Below are positions 1 to 7,194 of a stretch of DNA of 10,988 bases, piece by piece (within the stretch, counting starts at the first letter, position 1; every line of letters starts with the position of its first letter). The stretch comes from Gp6-AA40 sp035649395. GTDB lineage: Bacteria; Acidobacteriota; Vicinamibacteria; Vicinamibacterales; UBA2999. A program made the position numbers and the translations under genes. The notes beneath the pieces were generated by a model, which saw only the letters and a program-made list of their open reading frames with translations, did not search any database and had not been told where the DNA came from. The stretch lies in assembly GCA_035649395.1 (NCBI GenBank), contig DASRJR010000080.1:1-10988 (forward strand), read 5' to 3'.

Positions 1-27
1 ACTCACCTCTTTCGCGGTTGCGGCCGC

Positions 28-2631
28 TCATCTCTTCAACGCCGCCTGCCAGTTCAGCACCACCGTGATCGGAGGAGGTGCGGTCGTCTGCACTTGCGGC
101 GTGGTGATGAGGAGAAACCGCTTGCCGTCCGGGGCGACGTCGTAGTGGAAGGCGAAGGCACGAGGGCCACCTGTCGCAATCGGCGCCTTGAACAGCTCTC
201 GCGGCACCCCGTGCGCGAACGTGGGCGCAAGCGTCGTGTCGACCGCCATCACGCTGCCGCCCGGCGCGATGTAGAACAGCTCCTTGCCATCGGCACGCCA
301 CCGCGGCTCCTGGCCTCCGCCGCCCGACACACGGATGCCGCGCCCGGTCGGCGGAAACCCCTGCACGTAGATCTCGTTGGCGCCCGACTCGTTCGACACG
401 TAAGCGATCCACTTCGGCGGCGCCGATCCTGACGGCGCGAACTGACCCTGGGCCAGGTTGAAGCGGGCGAGCTCATAGGTGATCGGTTTTCGCTCGCCCT
501 CGAGCGGCATGACCCAGAATCGAAAGAGGCCATCCGCGTCGCGCAGGTCATACAGGAGATATCGACCATCCGAGGACCAATCCCTGACGCGGCCGCGCAT
601 CACGATGGGTTCGTCCTTGCTGCCGCCGGACAGGTCTTTCACGACGCCGGTCAAGGCAGTGCCACCCTCGTCGGTCGAGAACGCCACTCTCCGATCGTCA
701 GGCGCCCAGACCGGGGCCACCTCGACGCCGATCGAAGTGGTCAGGCGAGACGGCACACCCTGCTTCGCGTCCATCAACCAGATGTCCGGGGTGGCCGCCT
801 GTGTGTCAACGTATGCGGCAGCGATCTGATCGCCACGTCGTGACACGGCGACGTCGGTGAAGTTGCCGCTCGGACCGATTGTTCCAAGCGACTGACCGAC
901 GCGATCGAACCATGTCAGGCGTAAGCCACCGGAAAACGCACCAGTCCGGTACGCGAGCACACCACTGGGAGAGACTGAGAAGTACGCGAGGTTTCCGCCA
1001 AATGCTCCGCCCAACTCTTCGGCGATCGGAAACGCATCTCCGGTTGGCTTGAAGGTACTCGAATCGATTGGCTGCGCCATCAACGTGCCGTCTCTGACCG
1101 ACAGCAGATGGCCGTCGTCGGCAGGGGTCGTCGGCGGCACGTACTCCGCGCGCGAGACGACACCCGGCAGTTGTTCGTTGACGCGTCCGTCCAGACTGCC
1201 GATATACGCGTTTCGCAGTGACGACGACAGATACAGGAAGCGGCCGTCGGGAAGGAAATGGGGAAACGCGTGCGCGGAGTCGCGCGGAGGGTTGGTCTTC
1301 GTGACGAGCTCGGCGGTCCCGCCCGACTGCGAGATGCGGTAGATGCCCCGGGGGGACCCGACCAGAATCACGCCATCGCGGTTCCAGGTTCCGCCGGCGG
1401 CCGCACTGACGCCGCCGACATCGCCCAGCGAGATCGGCGGTCCCCCATTGAGATCGACCTTCTTCAGTACGCCTCCGACAAAGAAGCCAAGGAAGCGGCT
1501 GTCCGGCGACCAGAAAGGACCAGGGAGCCGCACACCATCCGTACCTCGAAGCACACGAGGCTCGAGCGAATCGATCGGGCGAATCCAGATCCGGTCTTGC
1601 GCCTCTTCATCTCGCGCGACGAACGCCACTGTCCTGCCGTCGGGCGACACGGCAGGAGGAAACGGTGCGAGCTCGGTCTTCTCCGGCGCGGCGATCTCGA
1701 AGCGCACAGCCGCCGGAACCGATGACGTTTCGCGGAAATGGACGAAGGCGATCGCGGCGGCGGCGATGGCGAACCCTGCCGCAACGAGGCCCATCGCGAG
1801 GGGGAGCTTCGAGCGTGACCCCGCAGCTCGCATGGTCTCGACGGGCGGTTCGTCGAGCAGGCGCCACACATCAGCGATGTCACGCAATCGGCGCGACGGA
1901 TCCTTTTCGAGACACGCCTTGAGCAGTCGACGAATCTCGAACGGGACCCGATTCCAATCGGGTTCCTTTCGGACGACGGCAGCCAAGGTGTCGGTGAGGT
2001 CTTCACCGTGGAAGAGCTGTTCGCCGGTCACAAGCTCGTACAGCACCGCGCCAAAGGCCCAGATGTCCGTGCGCTTGTCGACCGGCTTGCCGCGCGCCTG
2101 TTCCGGCGACATGTAGGCGGCGGTGCCGAGAATCATTCCAGCCTGCGTTGCGGCGAGGCTGATGGTGGGCGAATCCTGAGACGGGACCGTCGGCGTCCCG
2201 CCCATCTTCGCGAGACCGAAGTCCAGGACCTTGATCGTGCCGTCTGGCCTGACCTTGATGTTGCCCGGCTTCAGGTCCCGATGGACGATCCCCTTGTTGT
2301 GCGCTTCGTCGAGCGCGGTCGCGATCTGGCGTGCGATGCCCAGTGCCTCGTCGAGTGGGAGCGGACCGCGAAGCGTCTCGCCCTCGACGTACTCCATGAC
2401 GAGGTAGTTGGGCCCGACGTCGTACAGCGTGCAGATGTTCGGGTGGTTCAGCGCGGCGACCGCGCGCGCTTCTCGCTCGAAGCGGTCGCTGAACTGCTCC
2501 GTCGACACCTTGATCGCCACTTCGCGGTTCAAGCGCGCGTCGTGGGCGCGGTAGACTTCGCCCATGCCTCCGACACCGATCGGCGCGGTGACTTCATACG
2601 GGCCCAGCCTGTCGCCGGCAGCGAGTGACAT
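28..2631 (-). CDS. Membrane-anchored Ser/Thr protein kinase with C-terminal TolB/PD40 beta-propeller
   Basis: This 867-residue protein is a complete Hanks-type kinase followed by a transmembrane segment and a large propeller. Visible kinase motifs are the glycine loop GVGGMG (19-24), VAIK with Lys41, the alpha-C Glu54, HRDLKPGN (117-124), DFG (137-139) and SPEQ (175-178). A hydrophobic helix at about 276-298 separates the kinase (cytoplasmic) from the rest (presumably periplasmic). Residues 310-860 contain repeated PD40/WD40-like blades such as VSPDGRTVAF, WSPDSRFLGF, WAPDDRRVAF and VAPDGKRFLL. The family phosphorylates protein Ser/Thr; the propeller may sense a ligand or partner, but its target is unknown. 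The start MSLAAGDRLGPYEV matches how these kinases normally begin. No Shine-Dalgarno is seen, but a TAGAAT box lies 11 nt upstream. It is transcribed divergently from the amidohydrolase. All catalytic residues are present, so it is probably active. Confidence 0.95.
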   Translation of the reverse strand: MSLAAGDRLGPYEVTAPIGVGGMGEVYRAHDARLNREVAIKVSTEQFSDRFEREARAVAALNHPNICTLYDVGPNYLVMEYVEGETLRGPLPLDEALGIARQIATALDEAHNKGIVHRDLKPGNIKVRPDGTIKVLDFGLAKMGGTPTVPSQDSPTISLAATQAGMILGTAAYMSPEQARGKPVDKRTDIWAFGAVLYELVTGEQLFHGEDLTDTLAAVVRKEPDWNRVPFEIRRLLKACLEKDPSRRLRDIADVWRLLDEPPVETMRAAGSRSKLPLAMGLVAAGFAIAAAAIAFVHFRETSSVPAAVRFEIAAPEKTELAPFPPAVSPDGRTVAFVARDEEAQDRIWIRPIDSLEPRVLRGTDGVRLPGPFWSPDSRFLGFFVGGVLKKVDLNGGPPISLGDVGGVSAAAGGTWNRDGVILVGSPRGIYRISQSGGTAELVTKTNPPRDSAHAFPHFLPDGRFLYLSSSLRNAYIGSLDGRVNEQLPGVVSRAEYVPPTTPADDGHLLSVRDGTLMAQPIDSSTFKPTGDAFPIAEELGGAFGGNLAYFSVSPSGVLAYRTGAFSGGLRLTWFDRVGQSLGTIGPSGNFTDVAVSRRGDQIAAAYVDTQAATPDIWLMDAKQGVPSRLTTSIGVEVAPVWAPDDRRVAFSTDEGGTALTGVVKDLSGGSKDEPIVMRGRVRDWSSDGRYLLYDLRDADGLFRFWVMPLEGERKPITYELARFNLAQGQFAPSGSAPPKWIAYVSNESGANEIYVQGFPPTGRGIRVSGGGGQEPRWRADGKELFYIAPGGSVMAVDTTLAPTFAHGVPRELFKAPIATGGPRAFAFHYDVAPDGKRFLLITTPQVQTTAPPPITVVLNWQAALKR

Positions 2632-2642
2632 CGCTGTCGCGA

Positions 2643-2648
2643 ATTCTA
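2643..2648 (-). promoter_or_regulatory. TAGAAT -10-like box before the kinase start
   Basis: Read on the minus strand, TAGAAT differs from the TATAAT consensus at one base and ends 11 nt before the ATG. A normal -10 to +1 distance would put the transcript start about 5 nt before the start codon, too short for a Shine-Dalgarno, and none is visible. No good -35 hexamer is seen; the -35 position falls in the first REP hairpin. The same box precedes two other genes in the window. Confidence 0.45.
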
Positions 2649-2662
2649 CTCTCTGCGATCCC

Positions 2663-2743
2663 GGTCCGGCTAAAGCCGGACACTACATGGGTCCGGCTGA
2701 AGCCGGACACTACACGGGTCCGGCTAAAGCCGGACACTACATC
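2663..2743 (-). repeat. Three tandem 27-nt REP hairpins (GTAG-headed)
   Basis: Three head-to-tail units of 27 nt (2663-2689, 2690-2716, 2717-2743) differ at only a few positions. Each has a perfect 7-bp stem, GTCCGGC/GCCGGAC, around a 4-nt loop. On the minus strand each unit reads GTAG, one base, stem, loop TTTA or TTCA, stem. A 5' GTAG beside a short palindrome is the known hallmark of REP sequences linked to RAYT (REP-associated tyrosine) transposases. Because 27 is a multiple of three, the plus-strand reading frame stays open and encodes GPAKAGHYM, GPAEAGHYT and GPAKAGHYI, joining the array to the amidohydrolase gene. The REP class is seen in the sequence; RAYT mobilisation is inference, since no RAYT gene is in the window. 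Confidence 0.85.
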
Positions 2744-4327
2744 GGGCGGCGCGAGCTGCTGAAAGGTGCGATCGCGGGTGCGGTCGCGTGCGTGACCACG
2801 GGTATTCCGATCGGAAGCGACCTCGAGGCGGCACAGGGAGGGCCGACCGCAGGGCAGGCCGATCTTCTTCTCACGAACGGCAAATTCGTCGACGGCCGCG
2901 GTGTCGTCGGCACGGCGCTGACGATCAAGAACGGCCGCATCGTCAACGTCGGGCAGGCGCGCCAGCTTGGCGCGGCCGCGCGCACCATCGACCTTGGCGG
3001 TCGCACCGTCGTGCCCGGTCTCTTCGACGCGCACGTGCATTACACGCGGGCGGGTGTGAACCCAGGCTACGAAGCGCGCCGCATCGAACGGGCGTTCTCG
3101 ATCAAAGAGCTGCAGGAGGCGATCGCCACGCGCGCCGAATCTGTCCCGCCCGGCGCTTTCATCACCTGCATCGGCGGGTGGAATCACACGCAGTTCTCGG
3201 AAAACCGGCGGCCGACCACAGCAGACCTCGACGCCGCGGCGCCGAAACACGCGGTCTACATCTCGGGCACGGGCGGGGCCACCGGCGCAATCACGAACAC
3301 CCTCGGCCGCGCGTTTTTCTCGGGCAAGGGCGTGATGGTCGATGAGGCGACGGGCGTCGTGGCGTCAGCGCAGGCAGCCGTCGCCGCGCTTCAAGCGGCG
3401 CAGACGACGGACGACAAACTTCGCGGCACCGCCGATCTGAACCATCACGCCAACAATCTGGGGCTCACCGGTGTCATCAACGCCGGCAACGTCGAGGATC
3501 AGGAGCTCGCGCTGCGGTTGTGGCGGGAAGACAAACTGACGGTGCGCATGCGGCCGCTGTTCCCTGCCGACTCACCGCAGGACGTCGACGCGCGCGCGCG
3601 CAACAACTTCAGTCAGGGCGGCCGCGCCGTTGGCGACGATCTGTTCCGTGTCGCCGGCTTCGGCGAGCGCATCGGCGGCACCGACACGATGTCGCCGCAG
3701 TTCGAGCCGACCGCACGGATGATCGCGAAGTACGGGTGGCTGCTCCAGCAGCATTCGATCACGCTCAAGGAGAACGACTTCCACCTCGACGTCTTCCGAT
3801 CGATCGCGCGCGAGCATCCGATCGATCGACTGCGCTGGTCGATCATTCACCTGCAGAGCATCGACGAAACACGGCTGAAGACGCTGAAGGAATTTGGCTG
3901 CGGCGCGAGCGCGCAGACCTGGACGTACATGTCCAATGCTGGCGGCCCGCCGTTCCGGCGCATCGTCGACGCCGGCATTCACGCCGGGGTCGGTACCGAC
4001 TCGACCAACGTCTCCGCGCTCGATCCGTGGCTGTCGCTGTTCTACATGACGACCGGGCGGAACCTCGCCGGGATGTTGACGAACGACGGGCAACAGATCT
4101 CACGCGTTGAAGCGCTGCGTCTGTATACCGAAGGCGCGGCATGGTTCTCGTTCGACGATCACCACCTCGGATCCTTCGTCTCGGGCAAGTACGCGGACCT
4201 CGCCGTGCTCAATCAGGACTATGTGACGGTTACCGATCAAGCGATTCGAAAGATCGAGTCGGTGCTGACGATCGTCGGCGGCCGCGTCGTTCACGCGACG
4301 GGGGCGTTCGCGGCGCAGCGGCGGTGA
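2687..4327 (+). CDS. Tat-exported amidohydrolase, YtcJ-like (Amidohydro_3) family
   Basis: A metal-dependent hydrolase of 546 residues, a normal length for YtcJ-like proteins. From this start, residues 19-40 form a twin-arginine signal (IGRRELLKG, then a hydrophobic stretch rich in Ala, Gly and Val), so the enzyme is probably folded in the cytoplasm and exported. The N-terminal beta domain (LLLTNGKFVDGRG) is followed by the metal motif DAHVH with His116 and His118. Later candidate ligands are His356, His388 and Asp438 in GVGTDSTNV. Where many relatives have a DGH-type motif after the Pro-Val strand, this protein reads ISGTGGATGAITN, so one usual histidine may be missing. ATG 2687 was chosen because it is the last ATG before the Tat motif; the longer frame from 2564 would overlap the kinase. 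That ATG lies in a REP unit and has no Shine-Dalgarno, so the start is uncertain. The substrate cannot be predicted. Confidence 0.88.
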   Translation: MGPAEAGHYTGPAKAGHYIGRRELLKGAIAGAVACVTTGIPIGSDLEAAQGGPTAGQADLLLTNGKFVDGRGVVGTALTIKNGRIVNVGQARQLGAAARTIDLGGRTVVPGLFDAHVHYTRAGVNPGYEARRIERAFSIKELQEAIATRAESVPPGAFITCIGGWNHTQFSENRRPTTADLDAAAPKHAVYISGTGGATGAITNTLGRAFFSGKGVMVDEATGVVASAQAAVAALQAAQTTDDKLRGTADLNHHANNLGLTGVINAGNVEDQELALRLWREDKLTVRMRPLFPADSPQDVDARARNNFSQGGRAVGDDLFRVAGFGERIGGTDTMSPQFEPTARMIAKYGWLLQQHSITLKENDFHLDVFRSIAREHPIDRLRWSIIHLQSIDETRLKTLKEFGCGASAQTWTYMSNAGGPPFRRIVDAGIHAGVGTDSTNVSALDPWLSLFYMTTGRNLAGMLTNDGQQISRVEALRLYTEGAAWFSFDDHHLGSFVSGKYADLAVLNQDYVTVTDQAIRKIESVLTIVGGRVVHATGAFAAQRR

Positions 4328-4456
4328 TCGCGGAAACTGCCGACTTTGGGACCTCACCCGATCGCAGGAACTGCGACCGCCGCCACTGGTATGACGATCG
4401 TCCTACACGATTCCCTATTCCAATTGGCCGCCGCGACGCGTGGCACAGTTCGCGCA

Positions 4457-4479
4457 CATGGGCCTAGAATGAGCCCATG
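4457..4479 (+). promoter_or_regulatory. TAGAAT -10-like box inside a 7-bp inverted repeat before the Uma2 gene
   Basis: TAGAAT (4465-4470) ends 6 nt before ATG 4477, so normal promoter spacing would put +1 on the A of the start codon. CATGGGC (4457-4463) and its exact complement GCCCATG (4473-4479) flank the box with a 9-nt gap. This arrangement could be an operator, or chance. No convincing -35 was found. Confidence 0.4.
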
Positions 4480-5103
4480 GCCGGGAGCGATCCGATGATG
4501 CCCTCCCCGGGCGTGAAGCTCACCTACGACGACTTCGTGCAGTTCCCAGATGACGGGCTGCGGCACGAGTTGATCGACGGGGAGCACTATGTGACGCCGT
4601 CGCCAAACACGAAGCACCAGCGTGTTTCAATCAACTTGACGGTACTCATCGGAAGCTGGCTCGAGCGCCATCCGATTGGTCAACTCTTTCACGCGCCATT
4701 CGACGTCGTGTTCTCCCATTACGACGTCGTGGAGCCGGACCTGTTGTACCTCTCGAATGCGCGTGCGGCCGACGCGCTGACGCCGAAGCACGTGCGCGGC
4801 GTTCCCGAACTTGTCGTCGAGATCGAATCGCCTGGCACGCGCAAGCGCGACGAGACGATTAAGCGACGGCTCTACGAACGAACCGGGGTTACCGAGTATT
4901 GGATGGTCGATCCGGACAACGACAAGATTCGCGTGTATCGACGCGACGGCGATGAGCTCGTCCGGGTGCGCGAGGCGTCTGCGGCGGCCGGCGACGTGCT
5001 CACGACTTCTCTTCTGCCTGGTCTGAAGATACGGCTGACGCGAGTGTTCAAGTCCGGCGGGTCTGAAGACCCGCCTCTACGACGATCACAGCGGACGTTG
5101 TAG
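4477..5103 (+). CDS. Uma2 family (DUF820) PD-(D/E)XK endonuclease-like protein
   Basis: The 208-residue product has the Uma2 layout: LTYDDF, then DDGLRHELIDGEHYVTPSP, and the nuclease core with Asp88 (VEPDLLYLS), Glu115 and Glu117 (VVEIESPGT) and Lys129 (DETIKRRLYERTGV), followed by EYWMVDPDNDKIRVYRR. The family adopts a restriction-endonuclease-like fold, but its role in bacteria is poorly known and target DNA is not established. The domain ends at about LLPGLKIRLTRVF (residue 191). The last 17 residues (KSGGSEDPPLRRSQRTL) are not family sequence; they are translated from an inverted REP pair, which also provides the TAG stop. Two starts are possible: ATG 4477, leaderless behind TAGAAT, or ATG 4495, seven bases after GGGAG. 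It stands alone, with no partner gene, convergent with purK. Confidence 0.88.
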   Translation: MAGSDPMMPSPGVKLTYDDFVQFPDDGLRHELIDGEHYVTPSPNTKHQRVSINLTVLIGSWLERHPIGQLFHAPFDVVFSHYDVVEPDLLYLSNARAADALTPKHVRGVPELVVEIESPGTRKRDETIKRRLYERTGVTEYWMVDPDNDKIRVYRRDGDELVRVREASAAAGDVLTTSLLPGLKIRLTRVFKSGGSEDPPLRRSQRTL

Positions 5104-5124
5104 AGGCGAGTCTTTAGACTCGCC
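5056..5124. repeat. Inverted pair of GTAG-headed REP hairpins (REPIN/BIME-like), also a possible bidirectional terminator
   Basis: Hairpin 1 (5056-5075) is GGCGGGTC-TGAA-GACCCGCC and hairpin 2 (5105-5124) is GGCGAGTC-TTTA-GACTCGCC, both with perfect 8-bp stems. They differ by a G:C to A:T pair that changed on both sides of the stem, so pairing is conserved. Each has a GTAG head (minus-strand 5080-5077; plus-strand 5100-5103), and the two heads face each other across a 19-nt spacer. The pair runs from the end of the Uma2 gene into the gap before the purK stop, so it may also end transcription from both sides, though no T-tract is present. Confidence 0.85.
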
Positions 5125-5137
5125 GACGTGGCGCGGG

Positions 5138-6307
5138 TTACAACAGCAGGGCGTCTCTCGCCACGACGACTCTCTCGAGCGCTTCGTGCACCGTCTTCCC
5201 CATCGCCGTGAGGTGGCCCATCTTGCGGCCCGGGCGTGGCTCCGCTTTTCCGTACAAGTGCAGCTTCACGTCCGGGAACGCACACGCAGCCGCCCAGTTC
5301 GGCTCGCTATCCGTCCACAGATCGCCGAGAAGGTTGGCCATCGCCGCGGGACGCAACAGCTCCGCCGAGCCGAGGGGCAACCCGGTGATCGCCCGCACTT
5401 GCTGCTCGAACTGGCTGGTGACCGCCGCATCGACCGTGAGATGCCCCGAGTTGTGCGGCCGCGGGGCCAGCTCGTTCACGAACAGCTCGTTCTCTGTGCT
5501 GACGAAGAACTCGACGCAGAGAACACCGACGTATTCGAGCTGCTCGAGGATCGAGCGCGCGATCTCGCGCGCGCGAGCGGCGATGTTCGGCGCGATCAAC
5601 GCGGGCGCCGTCGTGACGTCGAGGATGTGCTGGCTGTGCCGGTTCTCGAACGGCACGTACTCCTCGACTGAACCATCGAGCCCACGGGCGGCGATGACTG
5701 AAATCTCGGCCTGCAGATTGATGAATTTCTCGACGACCACCTCGGCCCCGCCGACCGACTGCCACGCGGCGTCGACCTCGCCCGCCTGCGTCATCTTCCG
5801 CTGTCCCTTCCCGTCGTAGCCGAACGCGGCGGTCTTCACGACGACTGGCGGTCCGATCCGCGCGACGGCGTCGCGCAACCGTTCGATCGAGTCGACACGC
5901 GCGAACGGCACGGTCGGAAACCCGTGCCCTGACAGAAACGCTTTCTCACGGCCCCGCTGCTGCGCCGTGTAGAGCGCCGCGCCCGATGGACGGACCGGCA
6001 CAATCTCGCTGATCGCCTCGACGGCGACCGTCGGCACGTTCTCGAACTCGAACGTGACCACCTGCACCTGGCCCGCGAACGAGCGCAGCTTGTCGAGATC
6101 CTCGTAGGACGCAGTGACTTCGACGTCGGCCACCTGGCCCGTCGGTGTGTCTTGATCGGGGGAAAAGGTGTGGACGCGGTACCCAAGACGACGGGCCGCG
6201 ATCGTGAACATGCGGCCCAGTTGACCGCTGCCGAGCACACCGAGTGTGGCGCCCGGACCAATGAGACGTGCGCCGGCGCCCGATCGCTGCACCGCCGACA
6301 GCGTCAT
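5138..6307 (-). CDS. purK: N5-carboxyaminoimidazole ribonucleotide synthase
   Basis: PurK uses ATP and bicarbonate to carboxylate AIR to N5-CAIR in de novo purine synthesis, in the cytoplasm. The 389-residue product shows the N-terminal LGVLGSGQLGRM (22-33) and FEFENVP (86-92). The ATP-grasp core follows: VVVKTAAFGYDGKGQ (155-169, Lys158), VVEKFINLQAEISVI, FENRHSQHILD (220-230), and metal-binding Glu266 and Asn278-Glu279 in NELAPRPHNSGH. The start at 6307 is set by a strong Shine-Dalgarno (GGAGG, 6318-6314, six bases from ATG); the frame upstream of it does not resemble PurK. It is second in an operon behind purE, with a 43-nt gap, and its product is the substrate of PurE. Confidence 0.96.
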   Translation of the reverse strand: MTLSAVQRSGAGARLIGPGATLGVLGSGQLGRMFTIAARRLGYRVHTFSPDQDTPTGQVADVEVTASYEDLDKLRSFAGQVQVVTFEFENVPTVAVEAISEIVPVRPSGAALYTAQQRGREKAFLSGHGFPTVPFARVDSIERLRDAVARIGPPVVVKTAAFGYDGKGQRKMTQAGEVDAAWQSVGGAEVVVEKFINLQAEISVIAARGLDGSVEEYVPFENRHSQHILDVTTAPALIAPNIAARAREIARSILEQLEYVGVLCVEFFVSTENELFVNELAPRPHNSGHLTVDAAVTSQFEQQVRAITGLPLGSAELLRPAAMANLLGDLWTDSEPNWAAACAFPDVKLHLYGKAEPRPGRKMGHLTAMGKTVHEALERVVVARDALLL

Positions 6308-6350
6308 CACGCCCCTCCGCTGGTGCCGACGCCGAGCGAGAGTCGTGCGG

Positions 6351-6845
6351 TCATGGCAGTTGATCCTGCCGCACCTTCTCGGTCTGCTCCGTGCGGAACG
6401 CTCGCAGCTTCTCGCGTAGATCCCGACGCGAGTTCGAGAGAATCGACACGGCCAACAGACCGGCGTTGGTCGCACCAGCCTTGCCGATCGCGAGCGTCCC
6501 GACGGGAATGCCGCCCGGCATCTGCACGATCGAGAGCAGCGAGTCGAGTCCTTGCAACGCTGCCGACTGCACGGGCACGCCCAACACCGGCAGCACCGTG
6601 TGTGCCGCCACCATCCCCGGCAGATGCGCCGCTCCGCCGGCGCCCGCGATGATCACCTCGATGCCGCGCCCCTCGGCGCTGGACGCGAACTCTGCCATCC
6701 ACACCGGCGTCCGATGCGCGCTCACGATGTGCCGTTCGTGCGGCACGCCGAACCGCTCGAGCATGTCCACCGCGTGCTTCATCGTCTCCCAGTCAGACGA
6801 GGAGCCCATGACAACGGCAACGAGAGGTGCGGCGGGATCTGACAT
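6351..6845 (-). CDS. purE: N5-CAIR mutase (PurE class I)
   Basis: PurE moves the carboxyl group of N5-CAIR to carbon 4 of the ring, giving CAIR for purine synthesis. The 164-residue product has the expected length and motifs: VVMGSSSDWETM (11-22), VSAHRTP (41-47, with His44 matching the catalytic His45 of the E. coli enzyme), IIAGAGGAAHLPGMVAA, and the conserved block LGVPVQSAALQGLDSLLSI. The SSSDWETM form and the neighbouring purK point to the class I enzyme. ATG 6845 (MSDPAAP) was chosen because the upstream frame, up to 6962, is repeat sequence. No clear Shine-Dalgarno precedes it; a weak TAACAT box lies 13 nt upstream. It is the first gene of the purE-purK operon and diverges from isocitrate dehydrogenase. 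Confidence 0.96.
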   Translation of the reverse strand: MSDPAAPLVAVVMGSSSDWETMKHAVDMLERFGVPHERHIVSAHRTPVWMAEFASSAEGRGIEVIIAGAGGAAHLPGMVAAHTVLPVLGVPVQSAALQGLDSLLSIVQMPGGIPVGTLAIGKAGATNAGLLAVSILSNSRRDLREKLRAFRTEQTEKVRQDQLP

Positions 6846-6909
6846 GTGGAAACCTGAGATGTTATCGCGAAAACTCGCCGGTCGGAGCCCAGAGGGGGCA
6901 GAGAGCGCA

Positions 6910-6935
6910 GAGACGACGATCAACGCAGAGATCGC
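6910..6935 (+). repeat. 26-nt inverted repeat, left arm
   Basis: This arm is the exact reverse complement of 7195-7220 over all 26 nt. It sits in a purine-rich run with repeated CAGAG and GATCGCAG words, and similarity to the other arm continues more weakly on the inner side (about 12 of 18 bases). In one frame both copies encode ETTINAEIA. It looks like a dispersed genomic repeat family, which is inferred from the two copies alone. Confidence 0.85.
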
Positions 6936-7001
6936 AGTGATCGCAGAGGGCTGACCAGGCAATTCGCCTCGGACTCACGCGACTATGCGCCGGGTGGACG
7001 C

Positions 7002-7080
7002 ATGGAATGAGAGGGAGCTGCGATCACGAACGCCTCGGGACTCATATGGCGCTCGTGATCGCAGCTTCCTCTCATTCCAT
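7002..7080. repeat. Long hairpin: 33-bp arms, 13-nt loop
   Basis: Arms 7002-7034 and 7048-7080 are complementary at 31 of 33 positions around a 13-nt loop (7035-7047). On either strand, one of the two mismatches becomes a G-U pair in RNA. The arms begin ATGGAATGAGAGG and include GCTGCGATCACGA. The hairpin lies between two divergent starts, where a terminator is not expected, and no T-tract follows it. It could be a structured RNA, a cruciform-forming site or the core of a small non-autonomous element. Confidence 0.85.
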
Positions 7081-7081
7081 A

Positions 7082-7114
7082 CCGCGCGACGCGCGGCCGG
7101 CCCCAAGGGCCGGC
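7082..7114. repeat. Two adjacent GC-rich hairpins
   Basis: CCGCGC-GAC-GCGCGG (7082-7096, 6-bp stem) abuts GCCGGCCC-CAA-GGGCCGGC (7096-7114, 8-bp stem). They share base 7096, so their outermost pairs compete. Both follow directly after the 33-bp hairpin and together resemble a structured cluster. With such GC-rich sequence, short palindromes are easier to get by chance, so weight is low. Confidence 0.5.
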
Positions 7115-7194
7115 GGCCACCCGGCCGACCGGCGCGTCAGATCGTCGATCGTCAGCTAGGGCAGCGAACATGAACGCAGCTCTCCGCGAGCTTG

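Noticed and set aside
2564..2686. Longer amidohydrolase start at 2564
   Set aside because: It would overlap the kinase start region on the other strand by 68 nt, and the added residues are antisense kinase and repeat sequence, not signal peptide.
2663..2743. CRISPR array
   Set aside because: The 27-nt units are directly adjacent with no spacers, and each is itself a short hairpin of REP type.
4362..4376. Terminator after the amidohydrolase (TCGCAG-GAA-CTGCGA)
   Set aside because: The stem is only 6 bp and no T-tract follows, so it cannot be separated from chance.
4441..4456. Sigma54-like site before Uma2 (TGGCACAGTTCGCGCA)
   Set aside because: The -24 part and GG/GC spacing fit, but the -12 TT is missing and a TAGAAT box in a better position competes with it.
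6308..6475. Upstream extension of PurK
   Set aside because: The extra 56 residues are Arg/Cys-rich, overlap the end of purE and lie before a strong Shine-Dalgarno at the internal ATG.
6846..6962. Upstream extension of PurE
   Set aside because: The extra residues come from the 26-nt repeat region, and MSDPAAPLVAVVMGSSSD is a normal PurE start.
6985..7173. Small open frames of 62 codons on both strands over the hairpin
   Set aside because: They are mirror images produced by the 33-bp inverted repeat and GC-rich sequence, with no ribosome binding site and no recognisable domain.
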